This document shows positions 54,593-64,000 of a DNA stretch of 64,000 bases, in pieces. The notes beneath the pieces are model-generated. The model was given only the letters and a program-made list of their open reading frames with translations. It was not told where the DNA came from and did not search any database. How positions within the stretch are numbered: the stretch's first letter is position 1; the number at the start of each line of letters is the position of its first letter. The translations under genes and the position numbers were made by a program. Origin of the DNA: Gordius sp. MW1 (lineage: Eukaryota; Nematomorpha; Gordioida; Gordea; Gordiidae); assembly GCA_964036665.1 (NCBI GenBank), contig OZ038532.1, positions 22,533,037 through 22,597,036 on the forward strand. The letters run 5' to 3'.

Positions 54593-56894
54593 ATGAAAAA
54601 GAATAATCGCAAAAATGGCAAATTAAACTTAGAATCTCCTGGAAAAACCGACAATCAAAGAAAGGTTTTGCCAAATCAATTAAATCCTCAGAAATCTAAA
54701 ACTAAAATAGTGGATATTCCAGGGTTAGAATATGAGGGTATACTTAATTTTAATATAGTTGATGATTATTTAGAATCATCTCCCGTTTTTAAGGAAGCCA
54801 CCGATCCTACATTCTTAACAAACGATGATGAAATACAACAAATGGAAAATGATTTACTTATGCTTGTCAAGGAATTTAGTTCAGGAAAGCATAATGCATT
54901 TGGTAAACTTATAAATTTGTATCTATTGTATGATAATGTTATTCATATTGTATGTTATTTCAATCTAATATTAAATTATACCATGTGCACACTTTTAAAT
55001 TTTGTTATCTTATGAATTATTTGGCAGAATAGAATGGATAGAGAATATATAATCATAGACTAGATAGACTGCTCCCATATGTTGCATGTGGTTAATTGTG
55101 TGTCAAATTTTCCTCCATTTTGAAGAAAGCAACTGGTGTTTTTTAACCTTGTTATTTTGCCCTATAACAGTCAATTTACCTTCCTCACTAGTTTATAAAT
55201 TAAAACGAATGTCAATAAATTAATATTATACAAAATAGCAATTAATATTGATGGCGCTATATTATTAAACAAACTTTAATCGCATTTTTTATATTTTTAA
55301 TTTTTATGTATATTTTAAATGATATTTATTTTAAAATGCTGTTTTTGATATCTACCAAATTCAATATTTTTTTAATTACCTTTATTTAATTTGCCAAAAT
55401 TACGAATTTTTATATGATCACCACTTCACAATGTGCCTTTCATAATGGTGGAAAAAAAGGGTACACATTTTGTGTGTTGATGAGCAGTCTATCTACCTAA
55501 ATCATTTGTCTATTAATTTTTGCCTTAACTGGGTTTAAAATTTATGATTAATTGATAACAAAAATAAGTAACATGTACAATCTATATTAAATGATTGTTT
55601 AATTATATAAAATTTGTATAACTGTTTAAAATAAACTAAGGTTGTATATAAACAATATTTTATTACAGATATTATATAAGGATTACCAAAATTATTTTAA
55701 AATATGGCATGTGGTATTCAATACATTTCTTTTCTAAATTTGTTTGTTATATGTGAATTGCTTTTGAGTACCACAATGTTACAATCATACTTTATGTTTC
55801 GACGACAATTGTTTGTATTAATTACATTCATAATTATCTATTTTCTTATTCATATCTTTTGTACTAAATTGACACAAAACGTTTGATGTTTTAGTTTTCC
55901 TATTTAATATGTTGAACTTAAACCCTGATTAATAAAACCATTTCACACAATTACCATTTTTAAGAAGGCGCAGAGGCAAATTGAGCAGGGAAAATAATAC
56001 ATCCTTCCTGAGTATTTCTAATTGCTCCCCTATAGATATAAATGAGAAAACCAAATGATTAATATCCCCCTCCCCCTTCTTACTTATTATAAAAAATTGG
56101 GCAAAAAGATTTAGACCTGATTTTTTTAATATAGGCAAAGAAATGTTAAAAATATTGCATTATTATTGTTTAAATATTATATATTATAGAAATGCTTAGT
56201 CCCATTCCAAAGATATCTTTTCTAGTTGGCCATATTGTGTTGTACATATTTTTAAACATTGATTTTATCAATACCCATCTTTAAGGTTTACATTTAGATC
56301 TTTTATAACTAAGCTGAGCTTATTAAAACGATTTTTAGCATTTTTTTGAAAAAATCTAATAAATTCCTGCAGAAAATAATATTTTTATTTGAATCCAAGT
56401 ACCTAATGAGCAGTTTTGCCAAGCTTAAAGCTAAACCTAGGGGCGGATTGACATATATTTATCCTTTTCAAAAAGGTGACGTATATTTGAATTTACAATT
56501 AGATCAAACCCTATTCGAGAAGATGGATAGGATAAGGGATCAGCAAGAAGGTTTGGCTAAATTACATTTTGAACTCAACGTAAAGCGCGAAAGTAAAGAC
56601 CCAGCCGTTTCGAATGATATGGAAGCATCTCGTTCAACGGCCCAAGAAAGTATGTCTAAACTTATGGTCAGCCTCAACGATCTCAGTAATTCGTTGCATC
56701 GACTATACGAAGTTAAGGAAGAAGACCCTCTACCAGGCACTTCGGAGGGTGGGAGTGTTGGAGTAGAGACGAAGATCCAACGCCAACCACCGAGCTCACT
56801 AAATCGGGGCAAAGTAAGCAAAAGATCGTTGAACCATCAACAACAATCTACCCATTCAGATGCAGACATTCAAGGCGAAACGTTGACTCCGTAA
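54593..56894 (+). CDS. CCDC28-family coiled-coil protein, two exons
   Basis: Exon 1 is 54593-54902, exon 2 is 56503-56894; the 1600-bp GT-AG intron is phase 1 and the product is 233 residues. The CCDC28 core is split by the intron: ENDLLMLVKEFSSGKHNAF (about 85-103) ends exon 1, and DQTLFEKMDRIRDQQEGLAK then LHFELNV opens exon 2, followed by the helix SKLMVSLNDLSNSLHRLYEV (about 145-165). This parallels the vertebrate arrangement (LLNDF.SGK..AFG, then RDMQEKLARLHF, then LDQLL.NLEELSNSI). The C-terminal 65 residues are Ser/Gln-rich and probably disordered. Family knowledge: CCDC28B modifies Bardet-Biedl syndrome proteins and mTORC2/SIN1 and affects cilia; whether this copy does is inference. 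The intron hosts a MITE. Confidence 0.88.
55054..55500. mobile_element. hAT-like MITE, uninterrupted copy 2 (in CCDC28 intron)
   Basis: Starts CATAGACTAGATAGACTGCT and ends GATGAGCAGTCTATCT (the last bases have decayed). Its body GTCAATAAATTAATATTATA (about 55211) is the empty-site version of the Helitron-split copy at 10543-13516. No coding capacity. Confidence 0.88.
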
Positions 56895-57582
56895 TGATAT
56901 CGACGTCCCTAGCAAATTTATACAGACAATCGACCCTTTCTTGTTTTACTTGTGGTGCCAAAATGTTCCATCGAATCGTTGTGCAATGTTAATATATTCC
57001 TATTCTTCCTTTTAAATACTCATTCTATAAATATGTATGCTTGTTTCAAAACATTCCCGCATATTTGTATCCGCGTGTCTGTGAATTCTGATATGATAGT
57101 AAATGGTAACCCTCTAAAAGTGACAACTTTAGTTTAGTTTTAATCTTATCGTAAAATATCTATCACTCGTGAAAGAATAATCATGCGCAAACATACGAGT
57201 CCTAAAAGCTAGAATAGGTCTTGTCTTTGTTAAATAAGCGTGGATAATAGGAAATAATAATTGGTGTAAAGGCAAATATATTTTATAAAAAATTGAGGGG
57301 TTTAGTTATATATTTGTGAAAAGTAAGGCATCGACTTGATAGTTATGGAATTGCCGTATTCGTACATTTTTATTGTTCATGCTAATTTTTTCTGATAAGT
57401 TATTATATTTAATTAATTATTGATGTGTCGCTAGAAATTTGTAAAAAAGGAAAGCGTCGACTAAATAAATAGCATTGCCGTTTTTATGCTTTGCGATTCG
57501 CTATATATAATATCTGCCGAATTAATTTAAGTCATGCCACCATTCTTATAAGAAAACACCTTTTTAATATCCATATTATATC
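56895..57582. other. 3' flank of the CCDC28-like gene
   Basis: Contains the gene's presumed 3' UTR; the open frame 56952-57137 has no recognisable product. Two related pieces (GTAAGGCATCGACTTGATAG, about 57324, and GGAAAGCGTCGACTAAATAA, about 57449) suggest an old tandem duplication. Confidence 0.35.
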
Positions 57583-57602
57583 CATAGACTAGATAGACTA
57601 CT

Positions 57603-59019
57603 CATGGGCGTACCCAGGGGGGGGGGGCGGCTGCCCCCACCCTAATTTAAAAAAAAAATTCAATACAGAAACCCTTAAAAATTAAAAAAATGTTTTGCCC
57701 CCCCCCTATTTGAACTTAACTCAAATTCAGCTGCTTATTAGCAAATTTACACATAAATTTAAATTATTTTGGTAAAATTGAATTTAAATTTGAGATTAGA
57801 TTACTAGTTGCGATTAGAGATCTGCACGGCCCGCGGACGGACCTAAAAGCCCGGCCCGCGGGCCAGGCCTGGACGAGCTTCTGCTTAAAAATAAAACAAC
57901 GGGCCGGGCCTGGACGGGCCGTAATATAACTTAACGGGCTCGGGCCGTAAAAGCCCGTGACAAAAACAATTAGATATGGCATAAAGGAAGGTGCTTTTTT
58001 AATGTTCTAATTTATAATTATTTTATGTATATTAAATTAACAAGAAAAGTTAAATTTTATCTATATCTTAGTTCATTAATTCATCAATATCTCAACCCGC
58101 ATTGTAAATGTTAAAGATATTTATACACGAGATCCCATGGGCATGGCCAATTTAAATTAGAGGGCCTTTACGTAGGGAAAAAAATGTTTTTTAGATCAAG
58201 AATTTTTTGATTTAGAGGGGGGGCAGCTGCCCACCCTTGCCTCCTCCTTTATGCCCTCTAGCAATATTGAGTAAATTAATTTAATATTATGTAAGATTAT
58301 TTATATGTATACTCATTACCAAATTTAATATCCGTAAGTCGCCGAGAACTGCAAACTCACTTTTTTCAACCCAAATAACTTAATCATTTATTCAGGTGTT
58401 GCGCACATGTTCGACCCAAATTTTTTAAAAATTTTCAACCCGAACCCGACCTGAAAAGATTTTAAAATTTTCAACCCGAACCCGAGGGTCAGGTTTCGGG
58501 TCACCCGTGCAGGTCTCTAAGGTCGCCTGTTAAAAGATAGATTAGTCAGATCTGGAATTACAAATTTATTATTTTTACAATATTTTTATTAACATTTTTA
58601 ACACATACATATTGTTCACCATATAGATAAAAAAATTAAACAAAAAAATAAAAATTTTACAGGCCCGGGCCGGGCTTTGTATAAATTTAGCTGGCCGGGC
58701 CCGGGCTTATAATTTAATATTTTGACGGGCCCGGGCTGGGCTTTTAAATTTTTATTACGGGCGAGCCGACTGACCTACCTAGGCCCGTTGCAGGTCTCTA
58801 GTTGCGATTGTGTTGTGTAGTCATCATTTATTTCCTATTCCTAAGTTTTTTTTTGGTCGCAGGAAAATTTTTGAATAGTCAAGTTGTTTTTTTTGGTCGC
58901 AGGAAAATTTTTGAATAGTCAAGTTTCTTCTTTTTTTCGGTTTTAGGAAAATTTTTGAATAGTCAAGCAAAAAAATTTAATCTGCCCCCCCCCTTATTCA
59001 AAAACTGGGTACGCCCATG
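57603..59019. mobile_element. Large CATGGGCGTACCC element inside the MITE
   Basis: Bounded by CATGGGCGTACCCAGGGG and CTGGGTACGCCCATG. The flanking octamers AGACTACT (57595-57602) and AGACTGCT (59020-59027) agree in 7 of 8 positions. It is a swollen member of the family at 6425 and 46130, enlarged by a hAT-like insertion (57816-58799) and by a threefold tandem repeat of GGTCGCAGGAAAATTTTTGA-type units at about 58850-58965. Confidence 0.85.
57816..58799. mobile_element. hAT-like GC-rich element
   Basis: AGAGATCTGCACGGCCCGCG at the left and CCCGTTGCAGGTCTCT at the right are imperfect inverted repeats. The flanks share AGTTGCGATT (57806-57815 and 58800-58809). Subterminal GGCCCGGGCCGGGC-type text occurs on both sides in opposite orientation. 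An inner segment (about 58338-58522, GAGAACTGCA ... TGCAGGTCTCT, with AACCCGAACCCG runs) looks like a second related element nested within. Confidence 0.75.
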
Positions 59020-59322
59020 AGACTGCTCATTCCATTGTGTGTCAAATTTTCCTTTTGAAGACAACAACTGGTGTATTTCAACAATGCCATTTTGCGCCAC
59101 AACAGTCAATTTACCTCCCACACTAGTTTATATATTTGAACGAACGTCAATAAATGAATAATATATATATTTAACCAAACTTTTATCACAATTTTTACAT
59201 TTTTAATTTTTATGTATTGTGTAAATGATATTTACCTTAGAATGCTGTTTTTGATATCTACCCAATTCAATATATTTTTTATTTACCTTTTTAAGATTAT
59301 TTAATTTACAAAAATTACTAAT

Positions 59323-62300
59323 ATGGAAGACCTAAAGGGGAGCGATGTAAGTAAAATGAAAAAAGGACTACGAATAGCTGTTTTACCCTTTATAAATTAG
59401 GCGATTTTATTAATTCAATTACGAAAACCAATATTACAAATATTTTTTACAAATAAAAGTGGGGTTTACAATAGAGGTTCGCGATGGGGATAAGTACAAT
59501 AATTAATAACTGTTAGGGGATTTCGTATTTATACCCGTTGAATTATCCCCTGGGTGATGGGCTTGTGTGGTAATCGCCGTACGTCTATCTAATCAGTTAC
59601 TGGTGCACATTACACGTCAATCACGTCAAGTCATGTACTGGTGCGCGTTACACGTCAATCACGTCAAATCAGTTACTGGTGCGCGTTATACATCAATGGG
59701 GAAGTTATCAATATTGTTGTTTTGAAGTTGTGGTGTGTTGTGTTGGTGTGGAGAAACACGATATATAAAGACTGAAGACAACACACTCAGACTTACTTAT
59801 CACTTATCCATGTTGATCTCATTATATATAACTCTCTTCCACTCGTCAACGTACTTACACCCTCTCCTCATTTTTGCACCAATTTAAACGTAGCCATTTT
59901 CGCATGTAATACTTCCATAACTTTTGTCATTTAATTGTAAAATATTTCGTTTGTTTCTATTATCCGTGGAGATTATGTAAGCATTGATTGCTTAACGATT
60001 TTAATAAAATATTTATATAATGTTAACGTCTATTAAAACATATTCGTATATTACAGCTTGATTAAACGATCGATGTTCTGGAAATCTTGAAAAGGGCCTG
60101 CGGGATTGAAAGCAGATGTTGCTAGCATATAATAAAAAGAAAAGGTAATTAATACAAAGAACGTCAAAGACATTTAGCCACTTCCGCGTAACCCGCGGTA
60201 AAATGCCTTTCTTTGACCTATTCCTTTTTATTACAAGGATTGCAGAAGCATTCTTTAACTCAATAATATATCCTCCATAATATGGATTAAAGTATATATT
60301 GAGGTAAATTCTGTTCTATCAAATTGTATCCATAAACTAATTTATTTATTTATATATACCGCGATAAAAATATTCGCGATAAAATGAATCCGCGAAATTT
60401 CTTGGTTTTATAATACGTTACAATTTCTTTATTTAATTTCTACTACACCAAAGTAAAATAATTTTAATGATCAACGATTGATAGCGATGTAATATAATAA
60501 TCGCTAAATCATGATAATTGATAATCGCTAAAGCAGGGTAATAAAAATTATCTATTTATATCATAGCGATATTAACAATCTATTTATATCATAGAGATAT
60601 TAACAATCATGACTCATCGGTCATCCTAACTACGCGTAGAGTATAATGACACAATTAAAATCGATAAAGATGCGTAATAGAAATCGAAGCGTAGGGTGAA
60701 CACGATAAAGATGAATAATAAAAATCGCAGCGTAGGGTGAACACCACATATATAAATTTTGGAATAGCTACCGGGAGGAGTACACCACAAACTTTTTCGT
60801 ATCTTTAAAAAGAATACGATATGAATAAAAATTATTTGAAAAAGGAGGAATCATCATGGCTTGAATTGGGAGATATATTGGGCCGTAGAGGGATAAACCT
60901 TGCCCCCCCAAGGGGGGACTCACCATTTAATTCTTTCTTTAGGTCCTTTATATATTTTATTTATCTCCAAGAATAAATTAAATAATTAATAAAATCAAGC
61001 AACTCTCGAGTATGTAAAAATCAAAGATCCGTATTGATAGAAATAACAAATACGTATAAGCGCGTCGGGAGGGGGGGGATAACATACACGTACTAGAAAT
61101 TTAATGTAAAGGAATAAAGTTCTATGTATATATTAGTACACAGATGTTACAATCAATTAACCTTTTGTGTCAGGGGGCATGGGGGAAAGAAAAAGTAACA
61201 TAAGTACCACGTATAGTGAGCGGCGGCGTTTCTTTTTATAAAAGAACATGGGGGGGGGAAGATACCTCGTATCCCCGGATACGATACCTTCCCTTTTTCC
61301 AAAAAAAATTAGGACCAGGGGTAGCTAAAAGAATAATTGATATAATGCAATCGGATGGTTTTTATCAACAACGTTCTGATTATGGGTTTACATGATATTA
61401 ATAGTAACAATATAATATATCAAAAATATTATACTAACTATCCAAAAATTATTATATACGACATGTGTATCCTTCAAAGCAATCACGTGGTTTCTTCTTT
61501 TAAAGAATTAAGTATTCATGGCCAACGGGATGTAATTATAAATACCTCATCTATGGCTTGTGGGAATACTCCTGGAATAATCCAATAATAATTTTCTTCC
61601 CCGCTCTATAGATAACTGAATCCCGGCTCTATGAATTTCTTTTTATTGGATAATTCTGTTATTGTCGTTCTGAAATCCATCTAAAATGAGGAATTCTCAG
61701 CATTTTAATATGCCTTTACCTCCATACATGAGGAACTCTTGCCCTCATCTGAAAATTAAGGAGACTCCTGCTGCCTTAACAATTATGGATGTCTCAGACC
61801 CGACCTGAATTTTCCAAGTACGATCCAGTTTTCAATAAGTTTTAAAGCAATTAGTCGATAATTCATGCATTGGGTAGGGGTGATTTGTTTCGAATAACTT
61901 CTCAGCCACTTTTAATCCTGTATTCTTTACATAGAGGAAATTTATATTTGTGCAGGATGCGATTTTGGATATGATGAATAGGAATATACGAGGGTGGGAT
62001 ATTTTTTATCTTCTGGACACCATTTTATGTTGAGTTTAACGCAATTTGTAGTTTATTTCTTCATATTTTAGAAAGGTTACAAGAATTCGAGAGTGAGTAA
62101 AAACATAATACTTGAATTCAAAAGTGGAAAGTAAAGGTACCACATATGAAGTTGTAAGGCCAGGGAGGGGAGATGGTGTAGACATAAATACTTTTAAAAT
62201 CAGTACAAGTAATACCGCAGATGTTTACGAGCTATATTAATTAACGCGTCGCGTGTAAGATCAAAAGTGGTATCCGACACAAGTAAGATACGAACTTGCA

Positions 62301-62540
62301 ATTAATGTATATAGGAAGAAGGGGGGGGGGGTATGAGATAGGCAGTTTTACAACCTTTGTGAATATAAGTACGGGGGAGGGGTTTGATCGATTAAGTACG
62401 GTATTACAAACGCGTGTGCATAGCAGTGCGGTGGGGGGTGGGGGGATTTGTGTAGGAGGACACGACAGTTATATATCATTAAAAAGATCTAAGTATATCG
62501 AGCGATAATTAAAACGCCTTGGTATACACACATTTTAAAA
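59323..62540. other. 3.2-kb insertion of unknown type in the MITE
   Basis: It separates MITE text that is continuous at about 55394-55410. Contents: a threefold tandem repeat of about 45 bp (ACACGTCAATCACGTCAA, about 59600-59700); TATATAAAGACTGAAGACAA (about 59762), a TATA-like core; a segment shared, inverted, with the solo LTR at 29719 (about 60175-60240); an AGCGTAGGGTGAACAC repeat at about 60688 and 60730; and several G runs. No ORF of coding quality. A decayed LTR-type element is possible, but I find neither matching ends nor pol motifs. Confidence 0.4.
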
Positions 62541-62639
62541 AATCTATATAATCACTACTTTACCATGTTATCATTAAAATGGTGGAAAAAAGGGTACACA
62601 TTTTGTGCGTTGTAGAGCAGTCGTATGATTATATCCTTG

Positions 62640-63480
62640 TTTTACATTTTAGCGTTGTCAATTTAAAATGGATAATATGTAGCATCAAATCAACTATAAT
62701 TAATAACTAAATATACTGAAGATAAAAGATTTAAAGTACATTTCTAGGTAAAAAACGTATACCCCTCCACTTTTCTGTTTTCCATGTAGTCTTAACTGTG
62801 ATTACATAACTTTTGGGGAAAGGTAAAAAGTCCCTACTTTTTCAAAACCATTAATTTATTAATTGTTAACTCTCTTCTTTTGCCTCTTCACTGTATTTTA
62901 CTCTTATGTATAGTTCCTTCCTCCTTAAGAGCTTAATGTTCAATTAACGCATGTTAAATTAAACATGTGCCGCGAGCTATTTTTAATCACACGCGTTTAA
63001 ATATATACAATCAATTTAATTACGAACTGGGAGGTTAATTGGTCCCTAAATAACGACATATGGTTCTATGTTATTTCAACCTGACACTAAGCTAAACGTT
63101 TACCCTTCATCTGACATACCCAATTTTGACAAGTGTAAACATTAAAAACTTTTTGTAGGCCATGTATAAGTGACTGGGCGATAGGAATATAATTAGTTAT
63201 ATGATGCTGACATTCACGCTATATGTAGCGAATATGTATAAACACATGTTTGTGATCACAGATGAAAAATCGATGATATAGATGGCAACAAAAAATATTG
63301 CATGTAAGCTACCTAGCACATATCTTAAGATATTCCTTTAAGTTAATTCTAGGATTACCCAAATTGAGACATTATGTAATCGAGTATTGAATAATGTCGC
63401 ACCTATGCCAAGTGATATTGAAATTTCAAATGGGTTGAAATATTTTACTTTAACACTGAATAGGTTTTATATATAGTAAC
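62640..63480. other. Intergenic upstream of the right-edge gene
   Basis: AT-rich; no ORF, RNA gene or repeat supported. It should contain the promoter of the gene starting at 63491. Confidence 0.3.
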
Positions 63481-63490
63481 TAAAACATTC

Positions 63491-64000
63491 ATGTCATTTA
63501 GTATACTTAAAGATTTATCTGCACTTTCGTTTTCAATGTTTGAGCCAGATAATTATGGATCTAGAACAGTTTTATTCCCTAACCTAAATTACACTGGTTT
63601 TTATGAAGCTCTTGATGATGTTCTTTGCATTTATCCATTAATTGGTGATAATCATTACAGTAACCATTTTAATTTTTGATTTTATATAACTATTAAGCTC
63701 TGGGGAAAACAATTATCAATTCCTATGAATCATTGCTTGTATTTCTGGATTATGATTATTTACAGGAACTCCCCTATAAAATATCATTATTGTACACATT
63801 ATTTTCACCCAGTCTTTTTAAGGACCTATTAAATTTTCTCACTCTGAAGATCTTCCCTTTGGTTTTATGTATTAAATCTCTTACATTTTAGAATTAACTT
63901 TATATAGATAATTATGATATCGAGAAAAGCTTAACTTCATTTGCTATTCCCGCTTGTTTGTCCTCAGTATTTTCATATGTAACTGATAAAGGTATTTATT
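63491..64000 (+). CDS. Unrecognised gene, 5' part, runs off the window
   Basis: Three exons join in phase 1 through short GT-AG introns: 63491-63644, 63698-63868 and 63908-63991, with a further donor GTATTT at 63992; introns are 53 and 39 bp, in the style of DCTN1. The 136 residues so far start MSFSILKDLSALSFSMFEPD and continue with EALDDVLCIYPL, GKTIINSYESLLVFLDYDYL, LPYKISLLYTLFSPSLFKDL and SLTSFAIPACLSSVFSYVTD. They are Leu/Ser-rich with amphipathic helical character, as in helical-repeat proteins, but I cannot name a family. The exon 2/3 junction was chosen because it alone keeps the frame open; other splices end in stops. An in-frame stop shortly upstream supports the Met at 63491. Confidence 0.6.

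Larger units (their letters stand above)
57583..62627. mobile_element. hAT-like MITE, interrupted copy 3
   Basis: Left end CATAGACTAGATAGACTACT; the right end is shortened to GAGCAGTCGTATG. Flanks are the perfect octamer ATTATATC (57575-57582 and 62628-62635). The MITE proper is about 57583-57602, 59028-59322 and 62541-62627; the remainder is later insertions (57603-59019 and about 59323-62540). Confidence 0.85.

Noticed and set aside
56346-56894. Separate 182-codon gene
   Set aside because: The first 52 codons are intron sequence; the conserved part starts at the acceptor before 56503 and completes the CCDC28 core begun in 54593-54902.

Overview
This window is nuclear DNA from an animal. 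It is AT-rich, its genes are split by GT-AG introns (many only 30-50 bp), and it carries dense eukaryotic transposons. The intact protein genes belong to metazoan-type families: a LITAF-domain protein, RTF1, dynactin p150Glued and a CCDC28-type protein. I cannot name a phylum from the sequence. The very short introns next to a bulky repeat fraction are the most distinctive traits.

Genes, assembled by hand from short exons: LITAF-like (minus, 5118-5771, 2 exons, 129 codons); RTF1 of the Paf1 complex (minus, 16091-21216, 18 exons, 766 codons); a doubtful three-exon micro-gene (plus, 39597-39888); DCTN1/p150Glued (plus, 40567-45919, 13 exons, 1573 codons); CCDC28-like (plus, 54593-56894, 2 exons, 233 codons); and the 5' part of an unrecognised gene running off the right edge (plus, from 63491). 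They are unrelated housekeeping or trafficking genes with no operon-like logic.

Layout. 1-930 is a GC-richer stretch ending at a 16-base match to the Tn5/Nextera mosaic end, so it may be an assembly join. 3140-4500 is a long foldback palindrome. 6425-8061 holds a Helitron end and three MITEs. 9500-10480 is a LINE tail. 10543-13516 is a hAT-like MITE split by a Helitron that is itself split by an unfamiliar composite repeat; a second copy of that composite lies at 13988-15653 and a third, inverted, at 46729-49103. 21440-23365 and 28170-29480 are two decayed RTE-type LINE copies. Between them is a pure (TATG)466 microsatellite at a Helitron head. 29523-30619 is a LINE tail bounded by 114-bp direct repeats and carrying a solo LTR. 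31210-32720 has LTR-like direct repeats, followed by a 1.66-kb TIR element. 35730-38690 is a nearly full LINE with a restriction-like endonuclease region. 50431-54491 is a decayed Ty3/gypsy element with both LTRs. 57583-62627 is a MITE opened by at least two further insertions, one of them containing a third.

The strongest candidate for something undescribed is the composite repeat (GC-rich hairpin head, paired inverted repeat, roughly 130-bp tandem array, embedded tRNA-like B boxes) present three times here.
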